A stretch of 64,000 nt of DNA, from NCBI RefSeq assembly GCF_002933855.1, contig NZ_BFAQ01000011.1:309442-373441 (forward strand). Direction: 5' to 3'. The stretch comes from Vibrio penaeicida (GTDB lineage: Bacteria; Pseudomonadota; Gammaproteobacteria; Enterobacterales; Vibrionaceae). Numbering within the stretch: the stretch's first letter is position 1; each line of letters starts with the position of its first letter. The translations under genes were made by a program, and so were the position numbers. Shown here in pieces: positions 58,491 through 64,000 of this stretch. Under the pieces are notes generated by a model. It did no database searches and had not been told where the DNA came from. It was given only the letters and a program-made list of their open reading frames with translations.

Positions 58491-59245
58491 TTTTCTCTAG
58501 TTGTATGCTAGATGGTGAAGTGACTCATAGGCGATTTTCTCCAATAAAACATAGCCTGCGTTATCCACTCTTTATGCCGTGCCTAGATCTAGATGAGATT
58601 GATGTTCTAAAAGAAAAACTTATTGGTTTTGGTGACAAGGCGTGGCATTGGGCTCGATTTCGAAGAGAAGACTACGTAGGCACTGGAGATCTAAAACTGG
58701 CAGTTCAGAACAAAGTGTTTGAACTGACTGGTGTGAGGCTGAAAGGTAAGGTGAAAGCGGTTTGTCATTTGCGTTACTTCGGTTTCTACTTTAGCCCGGT
58801 CAATTTTTACTACTTGTATGACGAGGCAGGAAACTGGAAATATTTGCTCGCGGAGGTAAGTAATACGCCATGGAATGAATGTCATTACTATGCGATCGAC
58901 TCCAACGCAGGTACTGAAAGGGAAAACTGGCGTCATGATAAAGAATTCCATGTATCCCCTTTTAATCCCATAGACCAGGAATATGTATGGTCACTCAAAC
59001 CTCTAGATAAAAAGTTAATGATTCATCTGGAGTGCCATCAGGAAGAAAAGGTATTTGATGCTTCTATGGCAATGAATGCTAAACCTTTGAACAGAATGAC
59101 TCTGATTAGATATTTGCTGAAAACCCCCATTATGGCATTAAAAATCGTCACTGGTATTTATTGGCATGCCCTTAAATTGTGGGTTAAAGGTGCAAAAGTT
59201 TATTCTCATCCAAATAACAAAAAGAAGGAGACACCCTCATGCTAA
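58487..59245 (+). CDS. DUF1365 protein
   Basis: A 252-residue DUF1365 protein, a family almost always found beside FAD amine-oxidase-like and Cfa-like genes. Recognisable parts are GEVTHRRFSPIKHSLRYPLF near the start, CHLRYFGFYFSPVNFYYLYD and EVSNTPWNECHYYA. Biochemical role unknown; a lipid-related function is inferred from constant gene company. It overlaps both neighbours (4 and 7 bases). Confidence 0.85.
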   Translation: MIFSSCMLDGEVTHRRFSPIKHSLRYPLFMPCLDLDEIDVLKEKLIGFGDKAWHWARFRREDYVGTGDLKLAVQNKVFELTGVRLKGKVKAVCHLRYFGFYFSPVNFYYLYDEAGNWKYLLAEVSNTPWNECHYYAIDSNAGTERENWRHDKEFHVSPFNPIDQEYVWSLKPLDKKLMIHLECHQEEKVFDASMAMNAKPLNRMTLIRYLLKTPIMALKIVTGIYWHALKLWVKGAKVYSHPNNKKKETPSC

Positions 59246-60468
59246 ATAGCCGTTCATATGCCTCTGAAGGTGTACTTAGTGTTCGTCAACAAGCTTATCG
59301 TACATTAATTTTTAGAATGCTTTCTCAATTAACGACTGGACACATAACAATCACGGAAAGCTTTGGTGAGCGGGTGGAGTTTGGCGACAGCTTGTCTGAC
59401 TTACACGCTGTTATAGAAATTCATGAACCTAAGTTTTATGAAAGACTTCTAAAAGGCGGCAGCATCGCTGGAGCCGAAGCGTATATGGATGGTTGGTGGG
59501 ACAGCCCTAATTTGACAACCGTAACGCGTATTATGGCTGAAAACCTCGACACGTTAGATGCTGTTGATAGCAAAGTGAGTTGGATTCAAAAGCTAACCTT
59601 GCAGTTTTCGCATTGGCTGAATCGCAACTCTTTGTCGCAATCAAAAGAGAACATAGAAGCGCACTATGACTTAGGAAACGATCTTTATCAGCTGTTTCTT
59701 GATGAAAACATGTTGTACTCCTCTGGTGTATACAAAACGAAAGATGATTCGTTAGCTGCGGCGCAAATCAATAAGATGGACAGGCTTTGCAAGCAGCTCC
59801 AGTTAAATGAAAATGATCATGTGCTAGAGATCGGTACTGGTTGGGGCGGAATGGCGATTTATATGGCTTCCCAATACGGTTGCCGTGTTACAACCACGAC
59901 GATTTCTGAAGAGCAATATCAATATGCTAAAACGTCTATCTCTGAAGCGGGGCTAAACGACAAAATCACGCTACTAAAGAGAGACTATCGTTTACTTGAA
60001 GGCGAGTTCGATAAGGTGGTCTCTATAGAGATGATAGAGGCTGTGGGTAAACAGTATCTATCTTCTTATATAGAAAAGTGTTATTCGCTTTTAAAGCCGG
60101 ACGGGTTACTCGCTATTCAAGCCATCACCATTGCTGACCAAAGATTTGATAAATACAGTAAAGAAGTCGACTTCATTCAAAAATACATCTTCCCTGGCGG
60201 ATTCTTGCCGTCGGTGACGCACCTTATGGACCAAATGACGAATAACAGTCAATTTGTGATCAGAGACTTATATGACATAGGGCAAGATTATGCCCGTACT
60301 CTTTCTGACTGGCATTACGCATTTAATCAATCTTATTCTCAAGTTATTCAGCTTGGCTATGACGAGCGTTTTGTACGTATGTGGCGTTATTACATGAGCT
60401 ATTGTGAAGGCGGATTTCTTGCCAATACCATCAGTACCGTTCATTTAACTTTTCATAAAGTTCGATAA
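59239..60468 (+). CDS. Cyclopropane-fatty-acid-synthase-like methyltransferase
   Basis: A 409-residue SAM-dependent methyltransferase of the Cfa family (mycolic acid cyclopropane synthase-like). AHYDLGNDLYQLFLD, MLYSSGVY and motif I VLEIGTGWGGMAIYMA are clear, and IEMIEAVGKQYL and EVDFIQKYIFPGGFLPSV follow. Substrate would be an unsaturated phospholipid acyl chain. True Cfa makes cyclopropane fatty acids. In the linkage with FAD and DUF1365 proteins it is as likely to produce a methylated intermediate of furan fatty acids (UfaM type). No symbol is given because the product is not established. Confidence 0.88.
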   Translation: MLNSRSYASEGVLSVRQQAYRTLIFRMLSQLTTGHITITESFGERVEFGDSLSDLHAVIEIHEPKFYERLLKGGSIAGAEAYMDGWWDSPNLTTVTRIMAENLDTLDAVDSKVSWIQKLTLQFSHWLNRNSLSQSKENIEAHYDLGNDLYQLFLDENMLYSSGVYKTKDDSLAAAQINKMDRLCKQLQLNENDHVLEIGTGWGGMAIYMASQYGCRVTTTTISEEQYQYAKTSISEAGLNDKITLLKRDYRLLEGEFDKVVSIEMIEAVGKQYLSSYIEKCYSLLKPDGLLAIQAITIADQRFDKYSKEVDFIQKYIFPGGFLPSVTHLMDQMTNNSQFVIRDLYDIGQDYARTLSDWHYAFNQSYSQVIQLGYDERFVRMWRYYMSYCEGGFLANTISTVHLTFHKVR

Positions 60469-60487
60469 GTAACCTATAAGTGGATAG

Positions 60488-61012
60488 ATGATGCTTAAGT
60501 CTTTGTACGATAAAAGTAATGGGTCTGTACTCCTGAGCAGTTTATGGTTTCAGATACTTTGGTTTTTTGCTGTTATCGGCCGAGAAGATACGCTCTTTTG
60601 GCTGATGTCTGGCAGCCTCATTACCTTGATTTACTGTGTCTACGAAGAAGCTCAAAAACTTAAGCTCGTTATTGCAATTAGCTCTGTTGGTATTGTCATT
60701 GACTTTCTTAACTGGCAAACGGGCTTATTTACCTTCTCTAGCGATGCATTTCCGGTTTGGTTGCTTTTACTATGGGGTTTATTTGGTTGGTACGCCGTTC
60801 AAATGACCGCCATAGTGAACCGTACTCCTCGCTACCTCGTATTAACTCTGGTGTCTGTATCCGGTGGGCTTAGTTATTTTGCTGGGCAACGGCTTGGTGC
60901 TGTGGAGTGGACATTTGGCGTTCCCTTGACACTTTCAGTTTTGTTTTTGGAATGGTTTTTGCTCGCTTATTTTGTAACCACATTACTAAGCTCTCGCTGG
61001 GGGAAGTTATGA
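60488..61012 (+). CDS. DUF2878 membrane protein
   Basis: A 174-residue DUF2878 protein with about five hydrophobic helices (for example LWFQILWFFAVIG and VWLLLLWGLFGWYAVQM). Family function unknown. The adjacent ATGs at 60488 and 60491 are both possible. It is 19 bases after the Cfa-like gene and overlaps the next gene (ATGA). Its place here suggests a membrane component of the same system. Confidence 0.8.
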   Translation: MMLKSLYDKSNGSVLLSSLWFQILWFFAVIGREDTLFWLMSGSLITLIYCVYEEAQKLKLVIAISSVGIVIDFLNWQTGLFTFSSDAFPVWLLLLWGLFGWYAVQMTAIVNRTPRYLVLTLVSVSGGLSYFAGQRLGAVEWTFGVPLTLSVLFLEWFLLAYFVTTLLSSRWGKL

Positions 61013-61560
61013 ATAAGTACATCGGATTTCTAGTTTTAAGTTTGTTGATGACGGCAAATGCCCAAAGTTCTACTCCAACCTCTCAAGATGATCAGAACTG
61101 GGATGGTTGGAAAACAGTTGGGAAATCGAGTTTGAGTTGGCTCTTTTTTGATATTTATAAATCAGAACTTAAAACGCCCAGTGGAGTATACGAAGAAAGT
61201 ACGGATGTTTCCCCTCACCCGATGGCATTGCTCATTAATTACATGAGAGATATCCCCAAGCAGCAGTTACTCGATGCAACACAAGAGCAATGGGAGCATC
61301 TAGGTTACAGCGCAGAGCAGCAACAGAACTGGATTTTAACACTATCGGATATTTTACCGGATGTCAGTAAGGGGGAGCGATTGGTGTACATTTCAGATGG
61401 AGAGAAAGGGCAATTTATCTTCTATGATTCCACCAATCAAACGACTCATTTAGGTGATATTACAAACGAACAATTAAATGATGCCTTCTTATCCATTTGG
61501 TTTTCACCTAACACTGAATATCCAAAACATCGTAGACAATTACTGGGAAAGATTAGATGA
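61009..61560 (+). CDS. Secreted chalcone-isomerase-like protein
   Basis: A 183-residue protein with a signal peptide (MNKYIGFLVLSLLMTANAQS) and a chalcone isomerase-like fold domain (WDGWKTVGKSSLSWLFFDIYKSELKTPSG, read in part). In the related bacterial and plant fatty-acid-binding members this fold binds fatty acids rather than flavonoids. Start 61009 overlaps DUF2878; the frame is open further left within that gene. A periplasmic lipid-binding role is inferred. Confidence 0.75.
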   Translation: MNKYIGFLVLSLLMTANAQSSTPTSQDDQNWDGWKTVGKSSLSWLFFDIYKSELKTPSGVYEESTDVSPHPMALLINYMRDIPKQQLLDATQEQWEHLGYSAEQQQNWILTLSDILPDVSKGERLVYISDGEKGQFIFYDSTNQTTHLGDITNEQLNDAFLSIWFSPNTEYPKHRRQLLGKIR

Positions 61561-62072
61561 GAACAATCCTGACACTTTGGCTTACCGTTTTACTTAGTGC
61601 TTGCACTGCCGATGTTGAAGAATATCGCCAAGTAACGCCAGATTTTGATTTGTTTGGTTACTTTCAAGGCAACACCAAAGCTTGGGGAATGATTCAAGAT
61701 TACACAAAAAAACAAACCCGACGATTTTCTGTTGACCTTTCAGGGGAGGTCAACGGAAATACGTTGGTGTTAGTAGAAGATTTTATTTTTGATGATGGCG
61801 AAAAAGATCAACGTATTTGGACTATCGAACGCCAAGAAGACGGTCGGTTTACAGGCGAAGCAGACGACATTATTGGACAAGCCGTCGGGATTCAGGTTGG
61901 CAATGCTTTGCAATGGAAATATGACTTTTTGCTTAAAGTAGATGGATCTGAGTTAGAAGTACATTTCGACGATTGGCTTTATCGACAAGACGAGCGTCAT
62001 GTCTTCAACCGAACGTCGATACGCAAACTAGGATTAGAAGTCGCTGAAGTCACAATATTCTTCCAGAAGTAA
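61557..62072 (+). CDS. DUF3833 lipoprotein
   Basis: A 171-residue DUF3833 protein. The N-terminus MRTILTLWLTVLLSACTAD holds a lipobox (LSAC) so the mature protein would start at Cys16 and be lipid-anchored. FGYFQGNTKAWGMIQD and RTSIRKLGLEVAEVTIFF are family-like. Outer- or inner-membrane location is not decided. Overlaps the preceding gene by four bases and closes the operon. Confidence 0.85.
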   Translation: MRTILTLWLTVLLSACTADVEEYRQVTPDFDLFGYFQGNTKAWGMIQDYTKKQTRRFSVDLSGEVNGNTLVLVEDFIFDDGEKDQRIWTIERQEDGRFTGEADDIIGQAVGIQVGNALQWKYDFLLKVDGSELEVHFDDWLYRQDERHVFNRTSIRKLGLEVAEVTIFFQK

Positions 62073-62076
62073 CAAT

Positions 62077-62120
62077 TTTATTTCAAACGCACATGTTTTA
62101 TTTCAAACGCATATGTTTTA
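62077..62120 (+). repeat. 20-bp tandem repeat after the photo-stress operon
   Basis: TTTCAAACGCACATGTTTTA and TTTCAAACGCATATGTTTTA (62081-62100 and 62101-62120) are adjacent and differ at one position, preceded by TTTA. No ORF. Confidence 0.8.
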
Positions 62121-62170
62121 TATGAACGCTACGACACGATTTTTCTGAAAGAGTCGATTTGATAAACTTG

Positions 62171-62344
62171 TTATTTACTGTCTTTAGTTAAATGCTTTTT
62201 TTGAAGGTCAGACTTAACAATCTCTAGTGCCGCCAGAGCGGTTTCAATATCCACTTCGTTAGACTCCAACAAATAGATGAGATCAACAGCCAGCTTGATT
62301 TCGTCTGGTGCGGTGTCTAATGGAGAAGAATTGGAATGATTCAT
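62171..62344 (-). CDS. ybaM: RsmS/YbaM family small protein (DUF2496)
   Basis: A 57-residue protein starts at ATG 62344, which overlaps the priC stop by four bases. It contains [16 protein letters not shown] and a basic C-terminus, matching E. coli YbaM (RsmS), which is encoded next to priC there too. The family is linked to replication restart and single-strand-binding regulation through PriC. The gene was too short for routine ORF lists and is found from the operon layout. Confidence 0.85.
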   Translation of the reverse strand: MNHSNSSPLDTAPDEIKLAVDLIYLLESNEVDIETALAALEIVKSDLQKKHLTKDSK

Positions 62345-62892
62345 ACTTGATTGCGCTCTCTATAGGTAATTTGGTTTTCAATTTTTAGCTTAGATTCTTG
62401 GCAGCGTTTAAGGCGTTGCTCTGCCGCTACTAGCGTTTGTTGAGCCTGACTCTGCATATACGCGGGAGCTGACTCAAGCGCATTAGATTTTTCGACTACG
62501 AGCTCTTTTAACCGGCGTTCCCATTCTTGATGTTGCGCCATTTCCTGATAGAGCTGATTGATTGGCTTCTGAAAGTGACTTGAATGTTTGATTTCACTCT
62601 TTCTAATGGTTTGCGTCGACAGTTCACGCTGTATGGCTTCGAGTTGAGAAATCATTTGAGCGGTTAAATGCTCGGCTCTTAAAGGTGTTAACCTTCCACT
62701 TTCTTGTTCTCTGATAATCGATTGAAAAGTTGATTCGAGCTCTTGGACACAAGGAACCAATAAACGCGCCTTACAGTGAAAAAGTCGTTCATCAAAAAGT
62801 GCCTGATGGTGTTCGCCTCTTTGGCGGTCAAGTTGTGCCGCTTGAAGGCTTAGCTGAGCAATATTTTCCTTCAGGGAACTGAAATTCTTCAT
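62341..62892 (-). CDS. priC: Primosomal replication protein N'' (PriC)
   Basis: PriC reloads DnaB at stalled forks with gaps on the leading strand. The 183-residue protein is helical with heptad character and contains [16 protein letters not shown] and [15 protein letters not shown] basic tail residues. ATG 62892 overlaps the upstream TauE-like gene by four bases. An earlier TTG is in frame but unconserved. The priC-ybaM arrangement is the same as in enterics. Confidence 0.85.
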   Translation of the reverse strand: MKNFSSLKENIAQLSLQAAQLDRQRGEHHQALFDERLFHCKARLLVPCVQELESTFQSIIREQESGRLTPLRAEHLTAQMISQLEAIQRELSTQTIRKSEIKHSSHFQKPINQLYQEMAQHQEWERRLKELVVEKSNALESAPAYMQSQAQQTLVAAEQRLKRCQESKLKIENQITYRERNQV

Positions 62893-63668
62893 AGGGTTAC
62901 AAACCAAGCATCAAACGCCAGTTTACCAGCAAGTACAACCACGACAGTGACAAAAACAGGGCGAATGAATTTTGCTCCAAATTTGATAGCTGAATGAGCG
63001 CCTACGTAAGCGCCTACCATTAAGCATACACCCATCGTAAGACCTAATACCCAATTAATGTGCCCTAAGAAAGCAAACATAACTAAAGAGGTAAAATTAC
63101 TGGTGAAGTTCATGGCTTTGGCCAAACCGGAAGCCAACAGAATATTCATCTTGTACAACGCCATACTACTTACTGTCCAAAACGCACCAGTACCTGGTCC
63201 TGCTACTCCATCATAGAAACCTAGAGTTAGGCTTTGTAGCCATTGTTTTTTCGTAAGGCTAGGGCACGGCTCTGGGGCAGCATTGTTTGATGCTTTCACT
63301 GGTTTGTGAAAGATCGTATACAGAGCGGTGATTAAAATAACAAGGGGTAGAACTTTCTCCAGCCACTCGGTGCTGATGGCGTCGACGGCAAAGGTTCCTA
63401 TGGTCGCACCTATGAGTGTACCTATGAATGCCTTCTTCCAACATTCTGGTTTAAACAACCGCTTCTTATAGTATGTGATAGCGGCAGTCGAGGAGGCAAA
63501 GGTTGCCGCAAGTTTATTCGTTCCTAAGGCGATATGCGGAGGCAGACCTATTGATAGCAAAGCAGGGACGGTTAGCATTCCGCCACCGCCAGCTACCGCA
63601 TCAATAAATCCTGCAAGAAATGCCACAAGAGCGAGAGCAACCAACATTGTTGGTTCTATAAATTCCAT
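62889..63668 (-). CDS. TauE/SafE-family membrane permease (YfcA-like)
   Basis: A 259-residue protein with about eight membrane helices and the family start segment GFIDAVAGGGGMLTVPALL, plus GTNKLAATFASSTAA and FYDGVAGPGTGAFW. Members export sulfonates, sulfoacetate or other organic anions, and YfcA itself is unassigned. Overlaps priC by four bases, forming a minus-strand operon with priC and ybaM, possibly from dinG side. Substrate not inferred. Confidence 0.85.
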   Translation of the reverse strand: MEFIEPTMLVALALVAFLAGFIDAVAGGGGMLTVPALLSIGLPPHIALGTNKLAATFASSTAAITYYKKRLFKPECWKKAFIGTLIGATIGTFAVDAISTEWLEKVLPLVILITALYTIFHKPVKASNNAAPEPCPSLTKKQWLQSLTLGFYDGVAGPGTGAFWTVSSMALYKMNILLASGLAKAMNFTSNFTSLVMFAFLGHINWVLGLTMGVCLMVGAYVGAHSAIKFGAKFIRPVFVTVVVVLAGKLAFDAWFVTL

Positions 63669-63689
63669 ATGATTGCTTATTATTTGTTA

Positions 63690-64000
63690 TTAATAATCGA
63701 TACGTCTTTTGAATGGAGGCAATGAGTCTATTAAAGACTTGCCATAACGCTTTGTGACGAGTCGCCTGTCTAGGATGACGACTCTACCAGAATCTCGTTC
63801 TTTACGCAGCAACCTACCAACAGATTGAATCAGCTTTTTACTGGCTTCTGGTACAGAAATTTGGAGAAAAGGGTTTCCGCCTTTTCGCTCTATATACTCT
63901 GCATGAGCCTCTTCTACTGGAGAGGTGGGAACCGCAAAAGGAATTTTAGTAATAATGAGGTTTTCTAATAGCTCACCAGGTAAGTCTAACCCTTCCGAAA
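63690..64000 (-). CDS. dinG: ATP-dependent helicase DinG, C-terminal part
   Basis: Only the last 102 codons are inside the window; the gene continues to the right. The fragment includes SEGLDLPGELLENLIITKIPF (read in part), SPVEEAHAEYI, and the helicase motif VI QSVGRLLRKERDSGRVVILDRRLVTKRYG, ending LPPFKRRIDY and TAA at 63690-63692. This matches DinG of the XPD-like 5'-3' helicases, which unwind R-loops and are SOS-induced in E. coli. The FeS cluster region is outside the window. Confidence 0.88.
   Translation of the reverse strand, partial: SEGLDLPGELLENLIITKIPFAVPTSPVEEAHAEYIERKGGNPFLQISVPEASKKLIQSVGRLLRKERDSGRVVILDRRLVTKRYGKSLIDSLPPFKRRIDY

Overview
Organism: the window reads as a stretch of the large chromosome of a marine gammaproteobacterium of the Vibrionaceae, most likely a Vibrio. 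Supporting points are the moderately low G+C content, the order rne|rluC - yceF - yceD-rpmF-plsX-fabHDG-acpP-fabF-pabC-mltG-tmk-holB-tatD-ptsG, a hut haem-uptake locus, lapAB next to ihfB and rpsA, and lrp-ftsK-lolA-rarA-serS followed by bioA|bioBFCD, htpX and a lipid/photo-stress operon. The species cannot be fixed from the sequence alone. No tRNA, rRNA, phage, integron, complete insertion sequence or CRISPR array was seen. Layout 1-13.2 kb: the first 33 bases hold the start of rne on the minus strand, followed by a long rne leader and the divergent rluC. yceF then reads left. yceD-rpmF-plsX-fabH, fabD-fabG, acpP, fabF and pabC-mltG-tmk-holB-tatD read right and form the lipid, ribosome and replication cluster. 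Strong hairpin terminators follow fabH, acpP, fabF and tatD. Layout 13.2-29 kb: ptsG has a CRP-like site. hutBCD diverges from hutWXZ around a Fur-box-like sequence, and the usual tonB1-exbB1-exbD1 genes are absent between them. Next come a small outer-membrane-like protein, an NSS transporter with a 32-residue partner, a 30-residue membrane protein, a patatin-like protein, pykA, mlc and cheV. Two parts of glucose control (ptsG and its likely repressor Mlc) therefore lie within 13 kb. A 164-bp MITE-like repeat lies at 29 kb. Layout 29-49.2 kb: yciK, sohB, cmk-rpsA (with a GGA-loop leader), ihfB, lapAB, pyrF, miaE, a membrane-anchored protein of unknown function, cysB (with a palindromic repeat in its upstream region), a METTL25/GSTCD-like methyltransferase whose ribosome-binding site can be paired away, ald|lrp, ftsK, lolA-rarA and serS. 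Layout 49.2-64 kb: the complete biotin set bioA|bioBFCD has a BirA-type operator in the divergent gap. A 55-residue hypothetical gene and htpX follow. After htpX comes an eight-gene operon (NTF2-like, SDR, FAD amine-oxidase-like, DUF1365, Cfa-like methyltransferase, DUF2878, chalcone-isomerase-like, DUF3833). Its upstream region carries both a TGATCC-N18-TAAACA element resembling ChrR-type sigma-E promoters and two TACAAA/TTTGTA-type inverted repeats resembling operators of LitR-like MerR regulators. I regard this as the most interesting system here: a probable light or singlet-oxygen induced fatty-acid modification operon, possibly making methylated or furan fatty acids. The window ends with rsmS(ybaM)-priC-tauE-like on the minus strand and the 3' end of dinG.
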